Shown one piece after another: positions 51,204-59,883 of a stretch of DNA of 64,000 nt (positions are counted from its first letter, which is position 1; every line of letters starts with the position of its first letter). The stretch spans positions 1 through 64,000 of the forward strand of contig NZ_SULM01000016.1 of the NCBI RefSeq assembly GCF_005250615.1, given 5' to 3'. The position numbers were made by a program, and so were the translations under genes. The stretch comes from Pseudomonas rhizoryzae. Lineage in GTDB: Bacteria; Pseudomonadota; Gammaproteobacteria; Pseudomonadales; Pseudomonadaceae. A model generated the notes under the pieces. That model saw only the letters and a list, made by a program, of their open reading frames with translations, was not told where the DNA came from and did not search any database.

Positions 51204-51587
51204 ATGGAGCCCTGGGTGAATAGATATCTGCGCCTGGCTCTGGAGTTGTGCGCGTTGGGCGCGCTGTGGGGACTGGGGACACTGCTGGCGAACTACTTCG
51301 CCTGGCCGGTACCGGGGGGTGTGGTGGGGCTGGCCATGCTGCTGCTACTGCTGGCCGCCCGCATCGTCGAGCCCGAGTGGTTGCAGAACGGAGTACGCCT
51401 GCTGCTGGGCGAGATGCTGCTGTTCTTCATCCCGGCCTTGCTGAGTCTGCTCGACTACGGACCGCTGTTGCGCCAGGAGGGCGTGCGTATCCTGCTGGCT
51501 ATCCTGCTCAGCACCGTGCTGACCATGGTGGCCACCGCCCTGACCGTAGACTTCATGTTCCGCCGTCGAGGGCGTCGCGATGCTTGA
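51204..51587 (+). CDS. CidA/LrgA holin-like membrane protein
   Basis: 127 residues from the ATG at 51204, four predicted membrane helices, LrgA family: GTLLANYFAWPVPGGVVGLAML is characteristic (core PVPGGVVGLAML), then LLLGEMLLFFIPAL. CidA/LrgA proteins influence murein hydrolase activity and metabolite export, acting with the CidB/LrgB partner encoded next. A GTG at 51216 has GGAG six bases upstream and may be the true start, removing four residues. Overlaps the next gene by eight bases. Confidence 0.85.
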   Translation: MEPWVNRYLRLALELCALGALWGLGTLLANYFAWPVPGGVVGLAMLLLLLAARIVEPEWLQNGVRLLLGEMLLFFIPALLSLLDYGPLLRQEGVRILLAILLSTVLTMVATALTVDFMFRRRGRRDA

Positions 51588-52269
51588 TCTGTCCGGACTC
51601 TTCTGGCTGCTGCTGACGGTGGCTGGCTATGTGGTGAGTCGGCTGCTCTATGCTCGACTGCGCTGGTATCTGGTCAGTCCGATCATCTTCGTCACGGTGC
51701 TGCTCTATGCCACGACCCTCTGGCAGCAGGTGAGCTATGCGCAATACGCCCACTACAGCCGCTGGCTGATCATGCTACTGGGTCCGGCGACGGTAGCCTT
51801 CGCCGTGCCCATCTGGCAGCAGCGCCGGCTCCTGGCGCGCTACTGGCAGGCCTTGCTGGCGGGTCTCTGTGTCGGCAGTACCGTCGCCATCGGCAGTTCC
51901 TGGTTGCTGGCCCGGCTGTTCTTGCTCGATGACCGGGTGCTGCTGTCCATGCTGCCGCGCTCCATCAGTACGCCCTTCGCCATGCCGATGTCCGCCAATG
52001 TCGGCGGCGTACCCGAGCTGACGGCGGCCTTCGTGATGATCACCGGACTGGGTGGTGCCATCCTCGGCAGTCTGCTGATCAAGCTATTGCCGCTGAAATC
52101 GGCCCTGGCGCGAGGGGCGCTGTTCGGTATGGGCGCCCATGGCGTCGGCACCAGCAAGGCCTATGAGGTCGGCTTGGAGGAGGGCACCGTGGCCGGTCTG
52201 GTCATGGTGCTGGCCGGGCTGAGCAATCTGCTCGGAGCCCAGTTGGTGCTCTGGTTACTGCGGGGCTAG
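51580..52269 (+). CDS. CidB/LrgB family membrane protein
   Basis: 229 residues with six or more membrane helices. The LrgB signature is clear: LPRSISTPFAMPMSANVGGVPELTAAFVMITG (core SISTPFAMPMS and GGVPELTAA), then ARGALFGMGAHGVGTSKAYE. It pairs with the upstream LrgA-type protein. The plant homologue PLGG1 is a glycolate/glycerate transporter, and a metabolite-export role is possible. Overlaps the convergent SirB1-type gene by four bases. Confidence 0.92.
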   Translation: MLDLSGLFWLLLTVAGYVVSRLLYARLRWYLVSPIIFVTVLLYATTLWQQVSYAQYAHYSRWLIMLLGPATVAFAVPIWQQRRLLARYWQALLAGLCVGSTVAIGSSWLLARLFLLDDRVLLSMLPRSISTPFAMPMSANVGGVPELTAAFVMITGLGGAILGSLLIKLLPLKSALARGALFGMGAHGVGTSKAYEVGLEEGTVAGLVMVLAGLSNLLGAQLVLWLLRG

Positions 52270-53072
52270 TGCAGCGTGGCCGCGGGCGCACCCAGGCGCT
52301 CGAGACGCCGTCGCAGTTGCTCGCGCTCGGCTTCGTCGTCGCTGATCAGCATCGCGTGTTGCAGGTCGTAGCGTTCGGCTTGGGGACAGTCGAGCTGGCG
52401 ATACAGCTCGGCCCGCGCCAGATGATCGGCGACGCTGGCCGCGCCGAGTTCGATGACCCGCTGGGCATCCTTGAGCGCTGCCAGGGGTTGATCGCCCTGC
52501 CGGTGCAGTTCGCGCAGATTGCGTGACAGCCGCTGCATCATCTGGCGCGGGGTGAGAGGTGTCAGGTGGGTGGCCTGCAGGCGCGCGGTGGCGCCGAATT
52601 GATCCGCCAGCAGTTGGCGACAGTCACTCATGTACAGGCGACGGCCACCGAAGGGTTCGAGCAGGTGATCGGCGCCCGGGACGCGCAGCAGGAAATGGCC
52701 GGGAAAGCCGATGCCTTGCAGATCGATTTCCAACCGCCGGGCCAGTTCGAGCGCTATCAGGGCAATGGACAGCGGCTGGCCGCGACGGCGCGTCAGCACC
52801 TCGTCGAGCAGCGCCGCGTCCGGGCGGAGTGGCCATTCCGCCGCACGGAAGCCCGCCTCGCATAGTTGTCGAAGCAGGGCCTGGGCGCGTTCGGCATGAC
52901 TGGCATCGCCATCCAGGCGCGCGTCCAGTTGCAGGGCCAGATCGTCCAGCGAGTGCAGTAGCGCCTGGGGTTCGAGAGGCTGGCGATGCTCGGCGGCGAT
53001 CCACAGGGCGGCTTCCAACAGCCGGGGATCGGTACGGTCCAGACAGGCGAGACAGGCAAGGCGCGGCTCCAC
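52266..53072 (-). CDS. SirB1-family protein (transglutaminase-like plus TPR)
   Basis: 268 residues from a GTG at 53072 with GGAG seven bases upstream. The protein has the SirB1 pattern: LLEAALWIAAEHRQPLEP, the Cys-containing LLRQLCEAGFR (Cys at the usual active-site region is replaced or shifted), LLDEVLTRRRGQPLSIALIALELARRL, IGFPGHFLLRV with conserved His, then C-terminal tetratricopeptide-like helices (ALKDAQRVIELGAA ... LARAELYRQL). No enzymatic activity is established. Further upstream codons stay open but encode a low-quality tail. Confidence 0.82.
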   Translation of the reverse strand: MEPRLACLACLDRTDPRLLEAALWIAAEHRQPLEPQALLHSLDDLALQLDARLDGDASHAERAQALLRQLCEAGFRAAEWPLRPDAALLDEVLTRRRGQPLSIALIALELARRLEIDLQGIGFPGHFLLRVPGADHLLEPFGGRRLYMSDCRQLLADQFGATARLQATHLTPLTPRQMMQRLSRNLRELHRQGDQPLAALKDAQRVIELGAASVADHLARAELYRQLDCPQAERYDLQHAMLISDDEAEREQLRRRLERLGAPAATLH

Positions 53073-53351
53073 GGCAGACTCCAGGCCCTCGGGGCTTTTC
53101 CTGATGTTTTTAGCCTGGGTAGGCGCGTCCGTCCAGTCTGCGACAGTTGCGCACTGGCCGTCCGTCCGGCTTCTCGCTATAAGAACGGCTGGCCCTGATG
53201 CCAGAGCAACCTGACGAACGGGAGTTTCCAGCATGGATGAGTCTTCGAGCAGGCATCTTCGCCAGCGTGAGCAGCAACGGATCGACGGTCTGGGCAGCCG
53301 GCAGGCTGGATGTTCCAGGGATTTCTGGGTGGCTGGATGGAGCGACCGGGT

Positions 53352-53822
53352 ATGAAGTGGGCAGATAGCAGTCGCAAACGCATGCACGACGGGGCGAATT
53401 CGCTCGGCAACCTCATGGTGGAAGGCTTCCACTATTTCGGTCTGTTCGCCATCGGCGCCGCCACCGCCTGGGCCTCGGTGATGGCGTTCATGGGAATGGT
53501 GGACAAGGGCCAGGCGAGCATCGATGACATCCTCCTGCTCTTCATCTACCTCGAGCTGGGGGCCATGGTCGGTATCTACTTCAAGACCAACCACCTGCCC
53601 ATCCGCTTCCTGCTCTACATCGCCATCACCGCGCTGACCCGCTATCTGATCGGTGATGTCTCGCACCACCGGCCGCCGGATGTCGGGCTGCTCTATCTCT
53701 GCGGCGGGATCTTCCTGCTGTCGCTTTCGGTGCTGGCGGTCAGGGTCGCCTCCAACAAGTTTCCGTCCAGCAAGGCGATAGATGCGACCGGAGATGTAGT
53801 AGGGGACAGTGGAGAAAGATAA
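53352..53822 (+). CDS. psiE: PsiE-family membrane protein (phosphate-starvation-inducible E like)
   Basis: 156 residues from the ATG at 53352, four membrane helices: VEGFHYFGLFAIGAATAWAS, DDILLLFIYLELGAMVGIYF, then RFLLYIAITALTRYLIG and DVGLLYLCGGIFLLSLSVLA. PsiE proteins are small inner-membrane proteins of unknown function, linked to phosphate starvation in enterics. Upstream starts (53310, 53337) are possible but less like the family. The last ~190 bp are duplicated in decayed form at 56773-56958, on the far side of the AT-rich island that begins right after this stop. Confidence 0.82.
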   Translation: MKWADSSRKRMHDGANSLGNLMVEGFHYFGLFAIGAATAWASVMAFMGMVDKGQASIDDILLLFIYLELGAMVGIYFKTNHLPIRFLLYIAITALTRYLIGDVSHHRPPDVGLLYLCGGIFLLSLSVLAVRVASNKFPSSKAIDATGDVVGDSGER

Positions 53823-53972
53823 GGCGGTACGCCAGGGTAATAGTACTTTTTAAGATAAGATTTGCGTGGTTTTGATTTGCTCTGGCAAATATGGGTCTTC
53901 GTCTTTTAGACTGGTCTAGCTTTCGATGTCGGGCAAGGCGGGATTTGAGTTTTTTGAGAGTTTAGGATTGAT

Positions 53973-53999
53973 GCGAGCAATGCTAGAAGCATTGCTCGC
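53973..53999. terminator. Hairpin between psiE and the island operon
   Basis: A 12-bp perfect stem GCGAGCAATGCT / AGCATTGCTCGC with a 3-nt loop, followed on the plus strand by GAATTTTT. It is a good terminator for psiE transcripts and a probable 3' end for the convergent two-gene operon. Confidence 0.75.
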
Positions 54000-54016
54000 G
54001 AATTTTTAATGTTGTT

Positions 54017-55000
54017 CTAAATTGTGAGTTCACGCCAGAGGATTTGCTTTGAACTCAACTTTTCTCTTTCACTAAAACGTGTTTCAGAAATGTGTTTTAG
54101 AGAAAAGCTGGTCATGGGAGACGGGTGGTTTTCAAAAATTTGCATCCCGAGTCCTATTTCGCAAACGTGTGAGTCGAAGCGAATGAAGCGTTCATGCGCA
54201 TAGTCTCTGAAAAAGTTATCATGATTGGATATTAAAGTTAGGCTATTTAGCGCTCTTGCTATTGGGGGGCAGTTTGCAATATTCACATAAAAGTAGTTTG
54301 TTATTTCATGATACGCGATGCTGTTTTTTTCATCGCCCCCGGAAATTATAGTGACACTAAATTTTTTATCGCTATTGGCAAGCATCCTCAGAAAACCTAA
54401 GGCTCCTGACGCTGTCTGGCCGCGTCCAAGGCTTTCGCGAATGCGAGTATATAAATAGCGATCAATTATAGTTATATTTTTAGAGTATTTGGCTAAAGGA
54501 GATATCCTTTCTGACCAGATGGCTTGAGCGTTGCTACCGAAGGGAATTTCCGTCCGTCCAGCCGTGCGACTGGCTTTAAAGTTCACTGACTCGCTAGCAG
54601 CTCCGGCGCCTAATAATTCAAATCCGGTATTGGTGCAATACCTAACTGAGTCTTCATTGTTGGAAATAATTTTGCTTATTTCATCATCTGCCAAAGCTGT
54701 TTTAAAGATTGGGGATAATTTTGTTAGTTTTGAAAAATCCTCATAGTCACAAAAGTCATTCCATTGGCTGTCAACTATAGAAGTCCGATAATACTCTAAA
54801 GCTTCTTTCCATCTTTGGTGATATTTCACTGGGAATTTTTTAATTAAATCTAGTAGGCTGTCGAATTTTTCGGCGTTTGAAACTAAAACTCCATGATCTC
54901 GCCAGAGCTGAAGTATTGTGTCGTGAGCTGCACTTTGTCCTGTGGTGGTTAGGGCTTTGGAGTCAAAGAAATGCGTATCAAAGGCGAATTCGGTAATCAC
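54017..55000 (-). CDS. Unrecognised protein paired with a DUF3696-type ATPase; putative effector
   Basis: 327 residues, low-GC. I cannot assign a family. The N-terminal third is helical (AAHDTILQLWRDHGVLV; KKFPVKYHQRWKEALEYY), with acidic residues Asp8 and Asp13 at the start. The C-terminal half looks alpha/beta: NITIIDRYLY (175-184), FSVTIISGGDE (214-223), then HERFIRF (269-275) and CEIGLGMQIF (280-289). The D-R-Y strand plus H-x-R and GLG spacing weakly recalls phospholipase-D-like MIT_C domains; this is from memory and untested. It starts three bases after the ATPase stop, so the pair is one operon. In such pairs the second protein is often the toxic or nucleolytic effector. Confidence 0.7.
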   Translation of the reverse strand: MITEFAFDTHFFDSKALTTTGQSAAHDTILQLWRDHGVLVSNAEKFDSLLDLIKKFPVKYHQRWKEALEYYRTSIVDSQWNDFCDYEDFSKLTKLSPIFKTALADDEISKIISNNEDSVRYCTNTGFELLGAGAASESVNFKASRTAGRTEIPFGSNAQAIWSERISPLAKYSKNITIIDRYLYTRIRESLGRGQTASGALGFLRMLANSDKKFSVTIISGGDEKNSIAYHEITNYFYVNIANCPPIARALNSLTLISNHDNFFRDYAHERFIRFDSHVCEIGLGMQIFENHPSPMTSFSLKHISETRFSEREKLSSKQILWRELTI

Positions 55001-55003
55001 TTT

Positions 55004-56428
55004 TTATCTCCGAATCCTTTTTTCTCTTATGCGCTCCTCGAAGAATCCGTCGGGGAATTCTCTGCAAAAATCTCCCTCTTCATCCAGTGGGATGCTAATT
55101 ATCTCTCCGCCATTACTCGTGGATTCTACATAGTTTATGCTGATTTGATCTTTTTTGAAGCCTTGGTAGACTCTGCTTTGAAGTCGAAGTAGTAATGACT
55201 CGCTATGAGTTTCTATGATCCATTGGTTGGTTTTAGATGTTTCAATGATGAAGTCTGCTAAATGTGCTTGCAAACGAGGATGTAGGTGGATTTCGGGTTG
55301 TTCAACACAGATTATGCTATTTTTTCGTACAATTCCCTCGACTATTATAGGTAGCATTTGGCCAATTCCGAAGCCGACGTCTGAGGGACCAACGACAATG
55401 TTGGAGCGAGTGTCTTTTAGTTGCAGGCAAATAACGGTTCCGGTGACGTTGTCACCAATGCTCCTTGCGGAAAGCTCATAAGGTATTTCAAACTTCTCGA
55501 ACCACGAGTTGATTTTTTCTGTTATTTCGGGTGACTGCTCGTATATAAAACGAGCGACATTCTCACCTAATTTACCGACGGAGTCATTTTGATCCCCTTT
55601 GGGGGCATAGAAGCGACTGGGATGGCTGCGTAAAGGTCCGAGATATGTTACTGCTGAGAATTTCTCCTTCAAATCGCTTGCTGTTTCTCCCATGGTATGG
55701 TTAAGAACTATGCCGCTAGGCATTGAGAGCGCTGAGCTAGGCTTTATTTCGGCAACTGCCATGCAAGGAGTTGAAAAATTTAAATCTGTTTGAAATTCCG
55801 TTTTTTGAAGGGCTTTTTTGATTTCCTCAATCTCTACTTTACCCCAGGTTCTCACTCTTCGCTCTATATAGTCCGCGACAGTGTCTTCGGTAAGTAGGGA
55901 GAAATTCTTGGCATTAGACAACCTTTTAAGTAACGAGTCTTTGTTTTTTTCTCGCAGATTAGACTTTAGTGCGGCGTGGAAAATAGGGGCTTTTTTTTCG
56001 TTTGTTATCGTTATTTCTATTCTTTTTAGATAAGAAAAGCCTTCGTATGTGCTGTTATCTCCTGTTCCAGAATATGCATACTCTAACTCATAGTTTCGTA
56101 GATGACTGCTGCCGAAAGAACTTGATCTGGCAATTTGAGGGTTATTGTTTCTGGGGAATGTATATGAAATGCGAAATCCTATTTCTTTTGATATATTGTG
56201 TTCGTTTACCATTGATGAGTAGTCGCCAAGATCTACATACTCACCGTTTGAAACTAGTCCACCTTGTGTGCTTGGCCTCGTTAAGGACTGCTTTAATAGC
56301 ATGATGGAATGAATTATCGAGCTCTTCCCTGATGAGTTTGGTCCATAGATAAGTGTTATAGGTGCGAGGGTTAGAGACTGCCAATCAGAAAAAGCTTTGA
56401 AATTTTTTATATCAATAGAGGTGAACAT
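55004..56428 (-). CDS. AAA/ABC-like ATPase with DUF3696 C-terminus; putative defence sensor
   Basis: 474 residues, related to SMC/OLD-type ATPases. Walker A GPNSSGKSS (29-37); the family YLGPLR motif (262-267); ABC-like signature region VGPSDVGFGIGQ (346-357); Walker B SIICVEQPEIHLHP (371-384) with Glu376/Glu379; H-loop WIIETHSE with His408. The end, IPLDEEGDFCREFPDGFFEER (key part EEGDF...FPDGFFEER), is the DUF3696 tail. No TOPRIM nuclease domain is attached, so any nuclease would be the partner at 54017-55000. GGGAG precedes the ATG, with a possible -10 (TATAGT, minus strand, 56494-56499). Low GC marks it as acquired. Such ATPases act in several anti-phage systems (Septu, PARIS, Gabija types). 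Confidence 0.85.
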   Translation of the reverse strand: MFTSIDIKNFKAFSDWQSLTLAPITLIYGPNSSGKSSIIHSIMLLKQSLTRPSTQGGLVSNGEYVDLGDYSSMVNEHNISKEIGFRISYTFPRNNNPQIARSSSFGSSHLRNYELEYAYSGTGDNSTYEGFSYLKRIEITITNEKKAPIFHAALKSNLREKNKDSLLKRLSNAKNFSLLTEDTVADYIERRVRTWGKVEIEEIKKALQKTEFQTDLNFSTPCMAVAEIKPSSALSMPSGIVLNHTMGETASDLKEKFSAVTYLGPLRSHPSRFYAPKGDQNDSVGKLGENVARFIYEQSPEITEKINSWFEKFEIPYELSARSIGDNVTGTVICLQLKDTRSNIVVGPSDVGFGIGQMLPIIVEGIVRKNSIICVEQPEIHLHPRLQAHLADFIIETSKTNQWIIETHSESLLLRLQSRVYQGFKKDQISINYVESTSNGGEIISIPLDEEGDFCREFPDGFFEERIREKRIRR

Positions 56429-56730
56429 TAATTGAACTCCCTTCCATGAGCTTGATTCTGAATGATGTCACAATTGCTCCTTCAAGCGCTACTACTATAG
56501 CTGTCCAGCTTCGAAGTCATTTGGCCGCGTTCTGCTAGAAAGGATTATCTCATTTCGCAACGGATGGTTCCCCTGATGGGAAAAGCGCTGTGGTCTGTTG
56601 GTTGGTAGGTTTTGGTTCTACAAGGGACTTGAGCTAGACATAGCATCGGGAGGCGAGAGCTATGTTGGCATATGCGGCAAGGTGGAGGCTAGGTTTACAA
56701 GAGCCGTAGCGTTAGGACTGGTTGGCTAAC

Positions 56731-56770
56731 CATCTGCCCATCTGCCCATCTGCCCATCTGCCCATCTGCC
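56731..56770. repeat. Tandem repeat, five exact copies of CATCTGCC
   Basis: Five perfect head-to-tail 8-bp units, 40 bp in all, ending two bases before the psiE-like remnant. Such an array is prone to slippage, and copy number may vary between strains. It sits in a non-coding position. Confidence 0.9.
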
Positions 56771-56772
56771 TT

Positions 56773-56958
56773 AATCACCATTATCGTGCTGATCCGCTAT
56801 TTGATCGGGACGTGTAGCACCATTGCCCTCCGGATGTTGGGCCGCTATATCTATGAGATAAGATGTTCCTGCTGTCGCTTTTGATGCTGGCGGCCAGGGT
56901 CACCTTGGACAGATTTCTCTCCAACGAAACAACCGATGCGACCGGGGATACCGCGTGA
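56773..56958 (+). pseudogene. Decayed 3' end of a second psiE copy
   Basis: The stretch aligns by eye with the last ~190 bp of psiE (53625-53815): ATCCGCTAT-TGATCGG, CCGGATGT-GGG, TTCCTGCTGTCGCTTT, TGCTGGCGG-CAGGGTC and GATGCGACCGG-GAT are shared in order, roughly three quarters of positions identical. A one-base indel shifts the frame near 56803 and no 5' part exists. It marks the right side of the AT-rich island as a direct repeat of the left side. Confidence 0.75.
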
Positions 56959-57198
56959 AAAAAGTAGCTCAAGACGTGAGCCTTTTAATGTGTAGCATCT
57001 CCTACTGTCTCCTCGGTGATATAGATGGCTTCCGGTAACAACTCCCTATGAAATGTACCTTCCTGCTGACCGTCTCTTAGAGAGTTATCATTTGCCGGGT
57101 AGCGCTTGAGCTTCCCGCTGGTTTTCGCGTTTTCATCCTGCCGACGCAGAACTTTAGCCGGGTGCGGCTTGCTTTAGAAGGGCGAGCGGGACTGATAG

Positions 57199-59814
57199 CT
57201 AACGATCCAGGGGCGCCAGTAACTGGGCCAAGTCGCTTTCGGTCAGGCGCCAGTCGCCGGCGTTCTCGCTGAGGATGCCGGCGCTCAAGCGGGCCTTTTC
57301 CTGCTGGAGTTGCTGGATGCGTTCTTCCAGGGTGCCGCGGGCGATCAGCTTGTAGACGAACACCGGGCGATCCTGGCCGATGCGGTAGGCGCGGTCGCTG
57401 GCCTGCTGTTCGGCGGCGGGGTTCCACCAGGGGTCGAAGTGGATCACGGTGTCCGCGGCGGTCAGGTTGAGGCCGCTGCCGCCGGCCTTGAGGCTGAGCA
57501 GGAACACCGGTACCTCGCCGTTCTGGAAGCGCTGCACCGGGGTGCGGCGGTCACGCGTCTCGCCGGTGAGGGTGACGTACTCGATGCCACGTTGATCCAG
57601 ATCCGCCGCGATCAGGTCGAGCATGCTGGTGAACTGGGAGAACACCAGTACCCGGCTGCCGCCTGGTAGCAGGGCGTCGAGTCTTTCGTTAAGCGCGGCC
57701 AGTTTCGCCGACGGCTTGGCCACGGTGTCGTCTTCACTGGGCACCAGGCGCAGATCGCAACAGACCTGGCGCAGGCGCAGCAGGGCATCGAGGATAAGCA
57801 GCTGGCTGCGGCCAATGCCCTGACGGGCGATCTCCGCCCGAACCCGCTCGTCCAGCAACAGCCGCAGGGTTTCGTAGCGTTCGCGCTGTGCCGGGCTGAG
57901 TTCGACCAACTGGACGATCTCGGTCTTGGGCGGCAATTCGCTGGCGACCCGCTGCTTGGTGCGGCGCAGCATGAAGGGGCGTACCCGCGCCTTGAGGGCT
58001 GCCAGGCGCTGGACGTCACCCTCGCGCTCGACGGGGATGCGGTAGTGCTGCTTGAAGCTCTTCTCGTCGCCCAGCCAGCCCGGCATGAGGAAGTGGAATT
58101 GCGACCAGAGTTCGCCCAGGTGGTTTTCCAGCGGCGTACCGGTGAGGCAGAGGCGATGGCGGGCGCGCAGATGACGCGCCGCCTGGGCGGCCTTGGTGGC
58201 GGCGTTCTTGATTGACTGGGCTTCGTCCAGCACCTGCAGGTGGAAGTCGTAGTCGGCCAGGCGCTCCGCGTCCCTGGGCAGCAGGGCATAGGTGGTGAGC
58301 ACCACGTCGTGTTCGGGAATGCGTTCGAAGCGGCTACTGCGCGCACTGCCCTGGAGGGTGAGGACGCGCAGGCCAGGGGCGAAGCGAGCGATCTCGTCCT
58401 GCCAGTTGGGAATCAGGCTGGTCGGCATGACGATCAGCGCCGGGGCGGTCAGACGGCCGGCGGCCTGTTCGACGAGGATATGCGCCAGGGTCTGCAGCGT
58501 CTTGCCCAGGCCCATGTCGTCGGCGAGGATGCCGCCGACCTCCAGTTCGCGCAGGGCCTGCAGCCAGGCCACGCCCTCGCGCTGGTAGGGGCGCAGCTCG
58601 GCGTGCAGGGTATCCGGCAATACCACCGGTTCGGCCGCGTAGCTGCGCAGGCGCTCGGCGAAACTCCTGAGTCGCTCACCGCCTTCCCATTCCAGCGGCA
58701 GGCGCTCGTCCAGCTCCGCCAGGCGCGCGGCGTCGAGCCGGGGCAGGCGTAGGGCGCGATCATGGGCGAGGCCGGTCGTCGCATAGAGTTCGCCCAGTAT
58801 CTGCAGGATCGGCTTCAAGCGTCCCAGGGGCACGGCCACCCGTTGCGCGCGGCTCTGCTGGCCCGCCAGGCGTGGCGGCTCGATGCGCAGCAGCACGGGT
58901 TCGTCGTCGGCGCGCTTGGCCAGCATCGTGGGCTCGTATTGGGAGGGTTCACGGCGGATGGCTTCGATCAGCAAGGGGATCAGACTGACGCGGCGCTGAC
59001 CCAGGCGGATACCCAGCTCGACGTCGAAGAGGCCGCTGGCGCTACCCTTGTCCTCGACTTCTTCGAGCTGACCGTACCAGCCTTCGACGGGAGTCAGATC
59101 GAAGGTGAACTCGGGTTGGGCGTCGATCTGCCAGCCGGCGTCGCGCAGGGTCGGCAGCCCTTGCTGGACGAATCTGAGCCAGGCGGGATCGTCGGGTAAC
59201 TCGAACATCTCGCCGCATTCTTCCGGCAAGGCGGCGCTGCGCCGGGTGGCCAGGCGTAGGCCGAAATCGAGCAGCATCTGCCGCCAGCGTTGTTCGGCCT
59301 GCAATTGCCGGGCGGGATAGTCGCCGTCCGGGTGCCGGGGCGGTGGGCCGAAGAGCCGGCGCTTACCGTACAGAAAAGCCAAGGCGGCGCGATGGCGGAC
59401 GGTGGGTCGCATCTTGCCGATATGGCGGTCGTAGTCGATCTGGGTATGGCTGCCGAGGGTCAGGACCGGTTGCGGCAACTCCGGGCTGACGACGGGTGCG
59501 GTGGGTAGTTCGGTCTCAGCGCGTTGCAGGCGTTCGAGTTCGATGAGCGCGGCGGCGGCATGCTTGCAATTGCGGCCGACCGGGCAGGTACAGCGGGCAT
59601 GGACGCGCCAGGCGGTCTCGCCTGGGCGTAGGCTGATCGCCTGGCGATAGGCAGGGCCAGCCGGGCTGCTGCATTCGGCATAGAGCTGGCCATTGGCCGC
59701 CGAGCGGATGCGCACCAAGCCATCGAGCGCCAGCCGCCGGCCGCGCTCGTAGTTGCGCTCCGTGAAGGCGCCTTTCCAGTCCTGCCACTTGAGCCGTTCG
59801 AAACGTAACGCCAT
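57199..59814 (-). CDS. SWIM zinc-finger / SNF2-type helicase
   Basis: 871 residues. The N-terminal SWIM finger is RCTCPVGRNCKHAAAA (Cys75, Cys77, Cys83, His85). A long linker follows (about 100-400). The SNF2 ATPase core has ILADDMGLGKTLQTLAHI (Walker A near 430) and VLDEAQSIKN (the DEAQ box near 527). The helicase C-terminal lobe has VFSQFTSMLDLI, LKAGGSGLNLTAADTVIHFDPWWNP (core AGGSGLNLTAAD) and QASDRAYRIGQ. It belongs to the bacterial Swi2/Snf2 group related to RapA-like or nucleic-acid translocases; the specific role is unknown. Monocistronic; promoter region shared with the small plus-strand gene at 59939. Confidence 0.93.
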   Translation of the reverse strand: MALRFERLKWQDWKGAFTERNYERGRRLALDGLVRIRSAANGQLYAECSSPAGPAYRQAISLRPGETAWRVHARCTCPVGRNCKHAAAALIELERLQRAETELPTAPVVSPELPQPVLTLGSHTQIDYDRHIGKMRPTVRHRAALAFLYGKRRLFGPPPRHPDGDYPARQLQAEQRWRQMLLDFGLRLATRRSAALPEECGEMFELPDDPAWLRFVQQGLPTLRDAGWQIDAQPEFTFDLTPVEGWYGQLEEVEDKGSASGLFDVELGIRLGQRRVSLIPLLIEAIRREPSQYEPTMLAKRADDEPVLLRIEPPRLAGQQSRAQRVAVPLGRLKPILQILGELYATTGLAHDRALRLPRLDAARLAELDERLPLEWEGGERLRSFAERLRSYAAEPVVLPDTLHAELRPYQREGVAWLQALRELEVGGILADDMGLGKTLQTLAHILVEQAAGRLTAPALIVMPTSLIPNWQDEIARFAPGLRVLTLQGSARSSRFERIPEHDVVLTTYALLPRDAERLADYDFHLQVLDEAQSIKNAATKAAQAARHLRARHRLCLTGTPLENHLGELWSQFHFLMPGWLGDEKSFKQHYRIPVEREGDVQRLAALKARVRPFMLRRTKQRVASELPPKTEIVQLVELSPAQRERYETLRLLLDERVRAEIARQGIGRSQLLILDALLRLRQVCCDLRLVPSEDDTVAKPSAKLAALNERLDALLPGGSRVLVFSQFTSMLDLIAADLDQRGIEYVTLTGETRDRRTPVQRFQNGEVPVFLLSLKAGGSGLNLTAADTVIHFDPWWNPAAEQQASDRAYRIGQDRPVFVYKLIARGTLEERIQQLQQEKARLSAGILSENAGDWRLTESDLAQLLAPLDR

Positions 59815-59883
59815 CGTTCACCCAGGCTGTTCGTACCAAACCGCCTATTCTGCCACAGTCCGGCCAGAGCTCGTCCGACTCCC

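Larger units (their letters stand above)
53823..56772. mobile_element. AT-rich genomic island with two-gene ATPase system
   Basis: Directly after the psiE stop the DNA becomes strongly AT-rich with T-runs and rare codons (ATA, AGA, TTA), unlike everything around it. It holds the hairpin 53973-53999, two minus-strand genes (54017-56428) and about 340 bp of non-coding DNA ending in a 5x8-bp repeat. The right side is marked by a degraded psiE 3' end. No integrase, transposase or tRNA is visible, so the mode of entry is unknown. Confidence 0.75.
56429..57198. other. 770-bp non-coding stretch right of the island operon
   Basis: Contains the presumed promoter of the ATPase operon (56429-56520), about 200 bp without recognisable content, the 5x8-bp tandem repeat (56731-56770), the decayed psiE 3' end (56773-56958) and a further 240 bp of mixed composition before the helicase stop. 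No frame has credible coding character. Confidence 0.6.

Noticed and set aside
54017..56428. Assignment of the two-gene cassette to Septu, PARIS or Gabija
   Set aside because: The partner shows no HNH (PtuB), TOPRIM (AriB) or UvrD-like (GajB) motifs, and the ATPase lacks a fused TOPRIM domain; I therefore leave it unnamed.
56731..56770. Possible CRISPR array
   Set aside because: Units are only 8 bp and head-to-tail with no spacers; no cas genes nearby.
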